Part shown: in pieces, positions 46,982 through 59,502 of the stretch
How the letters are laid out: each line of letters opens with the position of its first letter
Position numbering within the stretch: position 1 is the stretch's first letter
Source: Manihot esculenta
Lineage: Eukaryota > Streptophyta > Magnoliopsida > Malpighiales > Euphorbiaceae
Assembly (NCBI RefSeq): GCF_001659605.2
Contig: NC_035171.2
Coordinates: forward strand, 11,166,614 to 11,230,613
Length of the DNA: 64,000 nt
Direction: 5' to 3'
Position numbers and translations under genes: made by a program
Notes under the pieces: model-generated
Told to the model about the DNA's origin: nothing
Database searches by the model: none
The model's input: only the letters and a program-made list of their open reading frames with translations

Positions 46982-48709
46982 CTACCTAGAAGCATAAGAA
47001 ATCACCCTCTCTTTCTGCATCAGTACACAACCCAGTCCCACACGGGACGCATCACAGAAGACTGTAAAGTCCTCATCACTAGATGGCAGAGCTAAAACTG
47101 GTGCTGAAGTCAACCTCTTCTTAAGCTCTTCAAAACTCTCTTCGCACTGGTCGGTCCACAGAAACTTCTGATTCTTCCTGGTTAGTCTGGTCAGAGGAGC
47201 TGCTATTTTCGAGAAGTCCTGGATGAACCTCCTGTAGTAACCTGCCAAACCCAAGAAACTCCTGATCTCCGTCACTGAAGTGGGTCTAGGCCAGTTAGCT
47301 ACAGCTTCCACTTTCTTGGGGTCTACCTCGATCCTATTCTCTGACACTACATGCCCCAAGAACGAAATGCTCCTCAGCCAGAACTCACACTTAGAGAACT
47401 TGGCATACAAGCCATGTTCCCTCAAAGTCTGCAGAACCAACCTCAGATGATGGGCATGCTCCTCTGCATTCCTGGAATACACCAAGGTATCATCTATGAA
47501 GACAATAACAAAGTGATCCAGGTATTGGCTAAACACTCTGTTCATGAGATCCATGAATGCTGCAGGGGCGTTGGTTAACCCGAACGGCATTACAAGGAAC
47601 TCAAAATGCCTATATCTGGTCCTGAAGGCTGTCTTCGGCACATCCTCATCTTTGATCCTCAGCTGATGGTACCCAGATCTCAGATCTATTTTGGAGAAAC
47701 AACCGGCTCCTACTAGCTGGTCGAATAGATCGTCGATCCTTGGCAAAGGGTACTTGTTCTTGGTAGTGACTTTGTTCAACTGTCTGTAGTCGATACAAAG
47801 TCTAAGGGATCCATCCTTCTTTCTGACAAACAAGACTGGAGCACCCCAGGGTGAGGTACTCGGTCGGATGAAGCCCTTGTCTACCAGCTCTTGCAATTGT
47901 TCTTTCAATTCTTTCAACTCAGCTGGAGCCATCCTGTAGGGAGGGATAGAGATCGGTCGGGTTCCAGGCATCAGTTCTATCTCGAACTCTATCTTCCTAG
48001 CAGGTGGTAAACCTGGCAGCTCGTCTGGGAACACATCTAAAAACTCTCTAACCACTGGCACCGAGGCAGGCTCTCTAACCTGACTGCTAAGCTCTCTCAC
48101 ATGAGCCAAATACCCCTGACATCCCTTCCTAAGCAACCTACGAGCCTGAAGAGCTGATATCAGACCTCTAGGTGTACCCCTCCTGTCTCCCCTGAAGACA
48201 ACCTCTGACCCATCCTGACCTCTGAACCTGACTACCCTGTCCCTGCAGTCCAAGGTAGCACCATGGGTAGATAACCAGTCCATCCCTAGAATGACGTCAA
48301 AATCTGTCAAATCTATAACCATCAGGTCGGCGGACAAGCATCTTCCCTCAACAAGCACAGGACTACACTGGCAGACTGACTCTGCCACTGATGGATCACA
48401 TTTGGGTCCACTGACCCAGAGGGGACACTCTAACTCAGAGATCATCAACCCCAACCTCTGTACGGCTCTCGGAGCAATAAAAGAATGAGATGCACCAGGG
48501 TCCATCAAGGCATACACATCTGAACAACCAATGACTAAATTACCTGCCACCACGGTGTTAGATGCATCTGACTCCTGTTGAGTCATTGTGAAGATCCGTG
48601 CTGGAGCTGATGGACCTTCACCTCTGAAACCCGCTGAAGAAGAGGCTGCCCCTCTCCCTCTGCCTCTGCCACTGGCCTGAGTCATGGCTGGAGCTGCTGG
48701 CTGAGCCAC
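46982..48709 (-). pseudogene. Protease, RT and RNase H start, full-length element
   Basis: 575 codons: RG-rich linker; aspartic protease with DPGA at about residues 70-73; RT at about 225-460 with FIDD at 404-407 (followed by T where unit A has I); first RNase H aspartate at about 553 (FCDAS); then the stop after VISYASR, a TAG replacing CAG. Apart from the terminal stop the frame is intact. It is out of frame with gag by a one-base loss near 48742. Confidence 0.93.
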
Positions 48710-48720
48710 ACTACCAGAAG

Positions 48721-49395
48721 CTATCTGCTGAGACTGTGCTCCAAAGCTGCCCTAGGACACTCCCGAGCTATGTGTCCCTCTTGCCCGCATCTGAAGCAGG
48801 CTGCTGTCCTAGCCCGGCAAACTCCCCTGTGTAGCCTACCACACTTTGCACAAACTGCATTTTCCGCACCAGAGCTCGAGCCACTCCCTAGTCCCAGACT
48901 AGACTTGACCTTGTTCCAAAACTTGTTCTTCTTGGTCTTCCTAGTGGTGTTATTCCACCTTTTGCTACCTGAAGCTGCTGCACTGAAAGAAGAAGAGCCT
49001 GGGGTCTTAGAACCAGAAGGCTGTGCCACTGACTGCTTAACTATTCCCTGAACGATGGCACTGGCCTCCATTTTCCAGGCCATATCCACTATGGCATGGA
49101 AGCTCTCCCTATCTGCTGACTGGATCAAGGAGGAATATCTGGAGTGGAGTTTCATGATATACCTCCTTGACCTTTTCTGATCCGTGTCAAGGTTTTGCCC
49201 TGCAAATGGCAACAGCTCCAAGAATCTGTCTGTGAACTCCTCTACACCCATCTCTTCAGTCTGCCTCAACTGCTCAAACTCTATCATTTGCAGCTCCCTT
49301 GAACTATCGGGAAAAGCCCATCCTGCAAACTCGTTTGCAAACTCTTCCCAAGACATGCTGTCTACCCTCGGGTTCACATAGTTCTTGAACCATTC
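48721..49395 (-). pseudogene. Gag capsid C-terminus and zinc knuckles, full-length element
   Basis: Continues gag after the TGA at 49396-49398. It contains the end of the capsid domain (NEFAGWAFPDSSRELQMIEFEQL), the region with glutamate where the array units have TAG (QSADRESFH), a basic Ser-rich linker and two zinc knuckles ([26 protein letters not shown]). The frame is lost directly after the second knuckle by a one-base deletion. Confidence 0.92.
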
Positions 49396-50133
49396 TCATG
49401 CCTTCTTGCACTTCAGCGTGAACCCAGCCATCTGAATGGCTCTACTGTCATCAGCCCCAATCTCATCAGTGATCACCTTAACCCTTTCAAGATACACAAA
49501 CAGATCATCCCCTTTTTCATACTGAGGAGCACCCAACTTCATGTAGTCTGTCATCTTGACCTTGCTCCCACTAGCTGAGCTAGGTCTAGAAGGTTGAGTA
49601 ACTGGGGCTGCTGGTTCTGTAGGTGGTGGAGGTGGTGCAACATTTTCTGAGGTAGGGTTTGGATAGTAAGGTGGGGGTGGATACATCGGGTATTGTGAAT
49701 ATGGTGGGTAGTAGGGTGGGTATGGCATCTGTGTGGGATAAGGGGTGAAACTAGGGTAATCCGATGTACCTCCCATCGAATACCTGGGGTTTTGTGAGAA
49801 GTGTGGGTAGTGGGGTGGCTGAACAAATTCCGAGGTCTGAGTGCCTCCTTGGGACTCTCCCATTCCCTCTTTTGACATGCTAACTCCCAAACTGCCATCC
49901 CTCCTCTGCTCTACATCCATATCATCCCCCATGTCTTCTGACATTCCTCCCTGAACTGTTCCCCTCACTGATCTGCTCCTACCCAGATCCAGAGACCTTC
50001 TAGGGTCTCTTACTGCTCTTTCTCTGTTGGACCTGCTTGACATTGCCCTAGGCAATGTAGGAGGACGGGCGCTTATGCCCTCATCCTCAGGTGGCACTCC
50101 AGTCAATCGTGCAGATCGACGAGTTCCTCTCAT
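49396..50133 (-). pseudogene. Gag N-terminus and capsid start, full-length element
   Basis: Starts at MRGTRRSARLTGVP (ATG about 50133), the same start as the array gags. Basic and serine-rich N-terminus, proline/tyrosine-rich middle (PYPPYYPPYSQYPMYPPPPY), then the capsid start (YMKLGAPQYEKGDDLFVYLERV) up to FTLKCKKA, where a TGA replaces the arginine codon seen in the array units (KKAREWF). Confidence 0.92.
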
Positions 50134-50379
50134 CCTATTTTCTGAAAAGTAGCACATAACAAGCAAACATTAGCATCATATGGTTCATGTGAGCACACAT
50201 GAACCCTCATCACATACATCACATATCATTAATGCACATGCATATAATCATGGCATTTCACATCATCATGCAAGACAGGACTCCACATCCTATCCTAGTG
50301 GACATGATCTTCCTATTGTGCTTGACCTTCTATAACATCTATGAGCCCGACACTCTAGGTCCGACCATATAAACCTAGG

Positions 50380-50391
50380 GCTCTGATACCA
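50380..50391 (-). promoter_or_regulatory. Primer binding site, tRNA-iMet type
   Basis: Minus-strand TGGTATCAGAGC three bases from the 5' LTR border at 50395. Confidence 0.93.
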
Positions 50392-50394
50392 TTC

Positions 50395-52621
50395 TGTAAC
50401 GACTCAAAAATCGGACCGCTACCGGCGCTAGGATCCAGATCGGCTTAAGGCCGCCGGGACCCGTAGCAAGCCTGACAAGTAACCTGTAAACCTGTTTAAT
50501 CCCATACATGATCAACAATATACTTAAAAATTAAAACTTTTCTTTCATACATTCTATCATACGCCAAACTCAACCTGTGCATGCACTGAACATAATCATC
50601 ATCATAAACTTGAACCCTCTATGGGATCTCATCAATGCCCCCAACGGGTGGCATAACCTGTGTTGAGTTGGCTAACATAGTCATCAATAAATATTAAGAT
50701 CATGTAACAAAAAGGGATTACAACATCTATAGGGTCAAGCACAACTTCTAATCCTCAATATCATTATACATAACATAACTATTCAGTTATACATCATCTT
50801 ATAATTTATCATGTCCACTTTCTAACTATTACAATTACAAGACTTTACTCTTCTTGACTTCTCTGTCTAGCCCGTACCTGCAATCCTGGGGGATTAGGGA
50901 AAAGGGGTGAGCTACTAGAGCCCAGTGAGCAGAATAGAAGAAAACAACATTTAAATCTCATGTCATCATGTAATGCAACACATCACAACTAATCACATCT
51001 CGGATGGTATTGTCACCAATAGTCCTCTACATAGTCCAACTGTGCCGGGACGTAGAATGGGTACAACCGGTCTTTCTCTTAACATAACATGTCATACAGT
51101 CCAACTGTGCCAGGGACGTAGAATGGTTACAACCTGGACTTCCATACCATCTCATGCCGTAACATCATCATATCATATGAGGACTAAAGTATCATCCAAT
51201 AACCGATCCACATCAACATCATATATGCAATGCAACATATTCGTGAAGTCTAATGCAAACAACCTAATTCATCTCATGGCATTCATGATGCATGAACATG
51301 CTAAAACTTTATAATTTATTTGCTTTAAATCGTAAAGGTTTATTCTACTCACCTCTTGGCTAGCTCTGACAATGACTGAAGCAGCTGACTCACTGCTGGG
51401 GTCCTCGGTTCCTCGGGTCTGAACCTACACAGGTGGACTCAAATGAAGGACCAAACCACAAGAACATAACTCTAAAAACATCCCCCAAAAACCCCCTAAA
51501 ACACCTCAAAACAATCATGCAAAAACATGCAAAGGAAGGCTGGACAGGGCAGGTTCGGCGGCACCTTCGGCGGCCGAAAGTCCCTCCAGAGCCGAAACCC
51601 AGGCAGGTTCGGCGGCACCTTCGGCGGCCGAAAGTCCCAGACAGAGACGAAAGTCTCTTTTCGGGGGCATCTTCGGCAGCCGAAAGGCCTGCCTCTCCAG
51701 CCATGTTCGGCGGTCGAAAGTTCCTTCGGCTGCCGAACCTAGTTTCTGCCAAAGGGCATAAACTTGGCTCCTTTATGCACATTTGCCTCCCAAAACTTCT
51801 AATCATGCATATTACTCAACCAAAACATGCATACAAGCTCCTAGGGGTCTCAAACTACCTTAAACCCCAATTATAACACACAACAACAACACATTGCATC
51901 CACATTATTCAAGAACACACATTAAACCTATAAACTCATAAAACCCTACACATGCATTCTACCCCATAGATCTTGCATAAAACTTACTTTAAATATGAAA
52001 TGAGCTTAAGATCGGCTCTTACCTCTTGAAGATCGAGAGGGAGACGTCCTAAACTCGGAGGTGGGAGATTTTTGAGTTCTTGAGCCTCAAAGCTCCAAAA
52101 CTTGCTTTAAACTCGAAAATCTTCAAAACAAAGCAAAAACTTGTGAAAATCTTGAAAGATTTGAAGGAAAAGACTCAAGATTGGTGAGGAACGGCGGAGA
52201 ACTCACCTTGGCCGACAATGGGGAGAAAAGCTCGCCCGTTTTCGGCTAAGGGACCCTTTTATAGTGGCTGGCCAGGCCATGTTCGGGGGCCGAACGTGCC
52301 TCCGCATGCATGCCATGTTCGGTGGCCGAACTTGAGGTTCGGCGGCCGAACCTGGACTTTCCTCAACCTATGCCTTCGGGGGCCTAAGGCACACCCGAAA
52401 AGCATGCATGTTCGGCGGCCGAACTTTGAGTTTCGGCGGCCGAACCTGAGTTTTCCTCCAAGGTTGTTTTCATTCAAAACTCATTTCCTTTTCACTTAAA
52501 ATCATCAAAAACATTAAAACATTTCATGAAAACATGGTTTTTACCCTTCTAGAGGTCTCCGACATCCGAAATTCCACCGGACGGTAGGAATTCCGATACC
52601 GGAGTCTAGCCGGGTATTACA
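50395..52621 (-). repeat. 5' LTR of full-length chromovirus
   Basis: 2227 bp, TGTAACGACTC...GGGTATTACA. TATA box TATAAAAGG at 52257-52263, CCAGG...CCTGG repeats at about 51040-51142, TTCGGC palindromes at about 51552-51735 and 52279-52446. Confidence 0.95.
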
Positions 52622-54505
52622 ATTACATTACATGTCCACTAACACTTTATTACATATCATAACCATGGCCATTACCCTTGCTGACTCCCTATGCTATCTC
52701 TGGTCCTGCAAACCTGGGGTTTAGGGGAAGGGGGTGAGCTACTAAAGCCCAGTGAGCAGAACAGTAAAACAGTTAATTAAACACATGCTTTCATGAAATG
52801 CATCACATCACAAAAAATTCACATTACGGATGGACTTGTCACCAATAACCCTCTGCATATCGTAACATGTCTAACTGTGCCAGGGGCGATACGGCCACAC
52901 CTGGTCTTCTCTTACATATACATATCATAACATGTCCAACTGTGCCAGGGGCAATACGGCCACACCTGGTCTTTCCATCTCATATCATATCATATCACAT
53001 CGAGGGCTAATGGATCATCCAATATCCATCCACATCAACAACATATTATGCAATGCATCATATTCGTGAATTCTAATGCAAAAACAGCCTAGTACATATC
53101 ATGGCATTCGTGATGCATGAACATGCTTAAAAGTTAATTTGCTTTAAAATAAAAGAGTTGTATTTTACTCACCTCTGGCTGACGCTTTTCTGACTCTGTA
53201 GCAGCTAGCTCACTGCTGACCTCCTCGGTCTCTCAGGTCCGATCCTACGCAGGTGGACTCAAATGAGGGACCAAACATACTCTAACATAACTCTAAACAT
53301 CTCCCCAAAAACCCCCTAAAATATCACAAAATATTCATAGAAAACATGCAAAGGAAGGTTGGACAGGGCACTTTCGACGGCAGGTTCGGCGGCCGAAAGT
53401 CCCTCCAGAGTCGAAAGTCAGGCACTTTCGGGGGCAGGGTTCGGCGGCCGAAAGTCACAACCTTCGGTGGCAGGTTTGGAGGCCGAAACTCCCCTCCATA
53501 GCCAAAAGTCCAAAATTTCGGGGGCGAGTTTAGGCAACCTAAACCTGACTCCAGGCAGGTTCGGCGGCCGAAACTGGCTTCGGCGGCCGAACCTGGGCTC
53601 TCCCAAAGGGCAGAACCCGAGTCTCACATGCACATCCAGCCACCCCAAAGCCTCTCAACTCATACCAACTCACACAAAAGCATGCATAAATATATTTTCA
53701 AGCATTTAGGGGCTTAAAACTAGCCTATACCCCAACAAACATCACATTAAGCATACATTTAACATAAAGGGTACATAAACCCTAATATTTTAGATCTACT
53801 CTAAACATGCATTAAAACCCTTAACCCCTTCTTAAAACTTTTTTAAAACATGAAAGAAGAGGAGGATCTACACTTACCTCTTGAAGATCGAGAGGAGATG
53901 CGATCCCAAACTTGGAGATGTGGAGAAACGAACTCCGGAGGTCTCCAAGCTTCTAAAACCTTGATCTTATCTTAAAATCTTCAAAACATGATAAAAACTC
54001 ATAAAAACTCTGGAAAATTTGAAGGAAAACATAAAATCAACCATGGAGAGTCAAGAACTCACCTTTGCCCGAAAATGGAGAGAGAAAAACTAGCCCATTT
54101 TCGGACATAGGGCCTTTTATAGGTGGCTGGCTAGACCACCTTCGGAGGCCAAAGGTGCTTCCACAACTCCACCATTTTCGGCGGCCGAACTTGAGGTTCG
54201 GCGGCAGCAAAAGGGAGCCACCTTCGGCGGCCGAACGTGAGGTTCGACGGCAGCAAAAGGGAGCCACCTTCGGTGGCCGAACGTGAGGTTCGGCGGCCGA
54301 ACCTGGCATTTCCCTTTAAAACTTTTTTTTCTTTCAAAACTCAAATTTCTTTCTTGATCAAACCATAAAAACATGTAAAAACATTTTAGAAAACCTTTAT
54401 TTTACCCTTCTAGAAGGCTTCCGACATCCGAGGAAATTTTGGATTCCAACGGAGATTCCGCCGAAAGGTAGGAATTTCGATGCCGGGGTCTAGCCGGGTA
54501 TTACA
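52622..54505 (-). repeat. Split solo chromovirus LTR, piece 3 of 3
   Basis: Completes the LTR begun at 24850 and ends GGGTATTACA at 54505, followed by TSD TCTGG (54506-54510). It carries two CCAGGGGC...CACCTGG repeats (about 52874-52970), TTCGGC palindromes (about 53373-53600 and 54138-54305) and a TATAAAAGG box at 54115-54121. Near 54190-54300 a 58-base unit (CGGCAGCAAAAGGGAGCCAC and flanks) is tandemly repeated. Confidence 0.93.
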
Positions 54506-54930
54506 TCTGGTTACCTTGAATGATCATCAATCCTCCTAGAGCTGGTACCTTAAGACACATAGCACCCATGTTAATAACTATATCATGGCAGTTTAGGACT
54601 GTGCGACCTAGTATCACATTGTATGCGAGCGGGATATCTACTACAACGAACTCCGCATACAGCTCCCGCTTGTGCCTTCTCATCACCCAACACAAGAGGG
54701 AGGTTGATGGTGCCTAGTACTGCCGCGATCTTGTCTCCTAATCCCACTAACGGATAGGAGACTTTAACCAGATTATTTCTATCTAAGCCTACCTTATTAA
54801 AGACATCTAAGGTGAGGAGATTGACAGAACTACATGTATCTACCAAGACTCGCCTTACCTCATACATGTTCAAACGTACGCTAGTAACCAGTGGATCATT
54901 TTGAAAAAAACCTATTGCCTTGTCTACAGG
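54506..54930 (-). pseudogene. Tat-like aspartic protease
   Basis: Minus strand 54873-54583 encodes MYEVRRVLVDTCSSVNLLTLDVFNKVG with the active-site aspartate (VDTCSS, where DTGSS is usual, so the active-site glycine is lost), then YPLVGLGDK. After a frameshift near 54680 it continues at 54660-54510 with FVVVDIPLAYNVILGRTVLN and GGLMIIQGNQ. This is the protease domain of the same element whose RT lies at 24460-24849. Confidence 0.85.
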
Positions 54931-56400
54931 TCCAAATCTTACTTCCTGTTTGGCCCATAGTTCCTAATCAACTGACAAGATGTCTTTTGTGATGCGTTTA
55001 TTTTTCCTTTGCCATCGCTGGATCCTCCTGCAATTACATGTATAACCCCTCTAGGTTCGCTATCAGGGGTGGTTTCAAGAGTTGTTACCTCATGTTCAGA
55101 CCTCTTCTCTTCTCTACTCTTTTTGGCAAACTTTTGAAGTGTGTTGTCCCTTATTAACCTCTCGATCTCATCTTTCAACTATCGACACTCCTCCATTGTA
55201 TGTCTATGGTCTTCGTGAAAATGACAATACTTGGTCTTATCTCGCTTTATGACTTTCTCAGGGTTGAGCTTGAGAGGCCATCTGACCTCCTTGTCGTTTT
55301 TCATGATCCACATTAAAATATGCATCCACGAGTAATCCAGTGGAGTATAATTTTTATACTTACTTTGGTCATCCCTTCTTTAGGAGACTGGGTAACTTCT
55401 GCGGTCTCCTTTATACCCTCGTCTCTCTGGCTTTTGGTTTTGCTTTTAACTCGTCTTTTTGTCCTCTCTCAACGCTTAGACCTCATCATCTAGTCTAATA
55501 TATTTTAGGGCTTTTTCCATTAGCTGTTGGTACGTAGCGGCTACATTCTTGATTAGAGAATCCATGAACTTGATGTTGTGTGTTCCTATCTTCAATGCTT
55601 CACATGCTATCTCACGATTTAATTCCTCCACCTGTATTGCTTCTGCATTAAACCGTGAGATAATGCTCCTTAAAGACTCGTTCTCTCCTTAGCGGATCTT
55701 CTGCAAGTCAGATGAGAGTTTTTTAATAGGTATATAAGTAATAAACTTGGATTTAAATAACATAGAAAATTGTGTAAAGTTCTAAATTGAACCTGAGCTT
55801 AGATGTTGGTACCATTTCTGAGTCAAACCTGTGAGTGTTGATGGAAACACTCGACACAACACAACATCATTGACATCTTAGAGTTGCATTGTTGTTCTAA
55901 AGATCGCCAGGTAACTCTTGAGATTTGTTGTTCTATCGTATTTGTCCAAACTTAGGAGTTTAAACTTGGCAAGTAAAGTCTCTGCTAAGATCTCTTATAA
56001 TAGGGGTGAGGCATCGTCCAACCTATAGTCTTCCTTCTGTTCCTTTTAGTACCTTTGCACAACCCATATCAACTTCCAGTCGACGTCCTTTGGAGCCTCG
56101 TCCGGTGACTCCTCCTCCAGCTTGGCTTTCCCCTTGGATTGTGTTTAGATTGCCTCTGTCCAATAGAAGCCTCCTCCCTTATCTTAGGAGCCATGAAGGA
56201 GGCCTCCTCCCGAGTTTTATACTCCTCGAGAGTGGCCTGTAGTCTTTTTATGTATTGAAGCATATACTCATTATTTAGATTACTCAGATCAACCTCATTG
56301 ACCATTGAGGGTATGTTTTACCTACTACAAGGAGTAGAGGAAATGATTACACTCTTGTTGATATAAGTTTTAGCAGCAGCTCATGAATTGTCAACCATTT
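54931..56400 (-). pseudogene. Tat-like gag remnant
   Basis: Decayed gag. Fragments include a YCHFHEDHRHT-type Cys/His motif near 55190-55245, followed by LKDEIERLIRDNTLQKF (55178 leftwards), a capsid-like region between about 55300 and 55950 readable only with stops and frameshifts, and an N-terminal piece at 56305-56069 (LNNEYMLQYIKRLQATLEEY). No intact frame above 90 codons. Confidence 0.7.
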
Positions 56401-56491
56401 TAAATAATAGAAAAAAGGAAAATATTATTTTTTAAGAGACAATAAAAAACCGATTTCTAATCCAATGGAGTTTTTCGATAATAGAACCAGA

Positions 56492-56877
56492 TGATGTGAC
56501 TGAAATGGAGTTGTGCTGCGAGTAGTCAATTTATAAGAAAAAAAAAAAGCGAGGTGATTAGTGCCTGTAGCAGCCACTTCGACGCTCAAGTAGTGAATTG
56601 AAGAAAATGATGAGTGTAATAAGAGACTTTGAAATCAAGAATAGTTGTGTAAGAATGCATATCTTGATCTCTGTGTTTATCAGTTGTTATACAGTAAGAA
56701 TGTGAAGCTAGTTATCAAATCTCATAGAAATCCGATTAACACCGGCTAGTAGATAGGGTATCCCACTTTTATAGGTGTAACGGGAATTTGCTGGATTATA
56801 TTCTCTAACGGTAACTTTCTATGAGGTCTCACTCTACAGTTGAGAGGGCGAATCTTGACGAAAAATTACAACTTACA
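56492..56877 (-). repeat. Probable 5' LTR of the Tat-like element
   Basis: A 386-bp stretch bounded by TG (56492) and CA (56877). On the minus strand it holds a good TATA box (CCTATAAAAGTGGG, about 56765-56778). It lies just upstream of the gag start, with a degraded primer-site-like sequence (TGGTTCTATTATCGAAAA) at its inner border. The partner LTR is outside the window, so the limits are inferred. Confidence 0.45.
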
Positions 56878-57269
56878 GATTTTTTTTCATTGATAGAACC
56901 GAATATAATCTTATCATACTTTTGCCACATAATTTTATTTTAGAGTTTTAGCTCATAGTTTATTTCATTATATCAGATATGTAAGATTATTATTTTTTAA
57001 AATATTAGATATTAAATATTAATAATGAAAAATTGAAAAATGCAACAGATTTGTATTATTAAAAAGGGGGCGGGGGAATGGCTCGGCTTATTATTATTGA
57101 AAAAGTGAAGAAACCAAACGAGCCGCTCAAATTTTGGGTGGGTGGACTTTTGGCCTCTAGTAAACGTTTTATTTTATTTTATTTTTAAATTTTGGCCAGT
57201 ATTCTCTCCCCTCTTGCGATTTGCCTACTCTAATCTTAAAAGATCTAACGTTGAATTTGGCATGTCGAA

Positions 57270-57298
57270 TTTATTATTATTATTATTATTATTATTAT
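57270..57298. repeat. (TTA)n microsatellite
   Basis: About nine uninterrupted TTA/ATT units in AT-rich DNA. Confidence 0.9.
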
Positions 57299-59344
57299 AA
57301 AACTCCTGTTGAAACAGAATACTAAATAATACTGAGAAATATTCCTTCTGGTATAAAAACTTAAATATTTATAAATTTTGAGGATTTCGTCTAATTATTT
57401 AAATTTATATAATTATTAGAATTTTAAAATTTTAAAATTCAATTTAACGAAAATAAGTTCTATCGCATACGATATGATAATAAAATTTTTTTGTCAAAAA
57501 TTAGAAATATATTAAAAAAGGATCGAGACCCATTATAAATTGTAGACTAGAAAAAAAATTTGGCAGGCTGCTAGAAGTCAAAGAAAATACAACCCATCAT
57601 CAAATAAGCTTTTAAAAACAAAGGCTCTAGGTACCAAAAAATAGAACAGTAAAAACATGTTTTATTCATGAAAAATCAAAATCATTGATCAATTGAAAAT
57701 CAAAGTTTAAGGATATCTTTTTCAATGGTGTCAAAGAATTTAACCCATTTTAGATTTTTTTCATATTAAATGCAATGCATTTTTTCATTAAATTTTAAAA
57801 TTAAATAAATTTAGAAGATATACATAATTATTAAAAATAAAAAAATATATTAAAATGCTAAAATATGTAAATTTTACTTTTCTTAAAAAATATTGAGACA
57901 ATTAAATATTGCTTAAAGGGCCATTTCAGTAATTTTAGTTTCGTATAATAATCGTAACAATTTTATTATTTTTAATGATTCAAATTCTTTACTACTCTTT
58001 CCTCACAAATTCAAGAAAGCAAGCACAACATAACATAAAAAAGAAGGGTCATTTACGGTATATTTTTGAAATTTAACAAAACTCACAAATTAATTTTTAT
58101 CTTTAATTTAAGAATTTTTGGGAATTTTTATTTTATTAGTGTTATTTAAACTCATTATAATATTAATAAATTTATTTATTTATATATATATATTATAAAT
58201 TAAAATTATAATAAAAAACTAACTATAATAATTTAAGTATAAACCGGAATAAAAATTTTAAAATTTAAATTTATCATGTGATATCTCAATATTATCCTAA
58301 TAATTTAATATTTAATATATTTTTATAAATTAAATAATTTTATTATTTAAATTATTAATATTTTATTATTATCTTTTAATAAATCGATTGATACTGATAA
58401 TTATTTTTAATAATTATTATATTATTAATTTAATATTATAATATTAAATTTTAAAATTAATATAGTAAATTTTTGTAATTTTTTCTTAAAATAGAGAATG
58501 AATTTACTTACCCTTAAAGTATAATTTTATTAGTTATTAGTTAAAATTGTTAACAATTTTAAGTTGATTTTTGATATTATGATTTATCACTTTAAAACTT
58601 TATAATTTTTCACTTCAAAATTAATAATATTATTAATAATTTAAATAACATTATATTATTTAAAAATTTTATATTATCAAATTATTTATATTTTAATTTT
58701 TTTAATTATTAAATTATTTATAACATTATCTGATAATTTCATATTATCAAATTATCACTTTAATAATTTATAATTTTTATCTTATAAGTTTGGTTGAATT
58801 ATCATCCACTTTAAAATTAAAATATCATTTTTAATAATTTTAACATTAATATCTATATATATTATATAATTTTAATCTCATAAATTTAAATGTTTTATTA
58901 AATAATTAAAATTATAATAATATTTTAATATTTTCATTAAAAATTAAATTATCAATGACTTAATTATATTATCATTTATTATTCTATAATATTTTTTAAT
59001 TTAAAATTTTAATTTAATAACTTAATATTATCAAAATTAAATTTATTTCAATAATATTATCTTAATTTTGATATTATTATTTATTAATGTATATAACCAA
59101 AATTTAAATATTTATTTATAATAAATATTAATTCTTCACTTTAATATTCAAATATAACAAGTGATAACTAAAAGCTTATATCTAATAATTTTATATTATC
59201 AAATTATTTATATTTTTCATAATAATTTGATTTTTAATTTAAAAGTAAAATATTTATAAAAATTTTATTTTTATCAAAATTAATAATATTTAAGTTTGTT
59301 ATTTTAATAATCGTATATAAAAATTTTAATTTTTTTAAATATCA

Positions 59345-59366
59345 TATATATATATATATATATATC
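59345..59366. repeat. (TA)n microsatellite
   Basis: About ten to eleven TA dinucleotides. Confidence 0.9.
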
Positions 59367-59502
59367 AAAACCTATAAATTTAATGGCAGATATGTTAAAA
59401 ATTTAATGTTATTATATTTTATATACCTTTTTAAAATTTTCCTTAACTAATCCAAATTAATATAAAGTATAATATTATCATCTATTTTAAAAATTAAATT
59501 TT

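Larger units (their letters stand above)
42844..52621 (-). mobile_element. Full-length Tekay-type chromovirus
   Basis: 9778 bp with LTRs at 42844-45047 and 50395-52621, a perfect TSD ATTAC (42839-42843 and 52622-52626), a polypurine tract (45048-45060) and a primer site (50380-50391). Internal order read leftwards: gag, protease, RT, RNase H, integrase, chromodomain. All domains are present, but the polyprotein is interrupted by stops at 49396, 46982 and 45903 and by frameshifts near 48742 and 46345. It is the most complete chromovirus in the window and is inserted in an LTR of its own family. Confidence 0.95.
16353..56877 (-). mobile_element. Old Tat-like gypsy element, split into six pieces
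   Basis: Fragments at 16353-16909, 19012-19285, 21502-22827, 24460-24849 and 54506 to about 56877 form one minus-strand element when the TSD-flanked insertions are set aside. Domain order is conserved: putative LTR, gag, protease, RT, RNase H, integrase. At each junction the reading frame content continues across the insertion; for example the protease-side fragment stops at a GNQ motif at 54511 and the RT-side fragment resumes at 24849 with the next expected residues. The style (DTxSS protease, VEVYVDD-type RT, LHxxKLAFxAxNNVADYE RNase H) points to the Tat lineage. Many stops and frameshifts make it long dead. The 3' half of integrase and the 3' LTR are outside the window. Confidence 0.85.
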
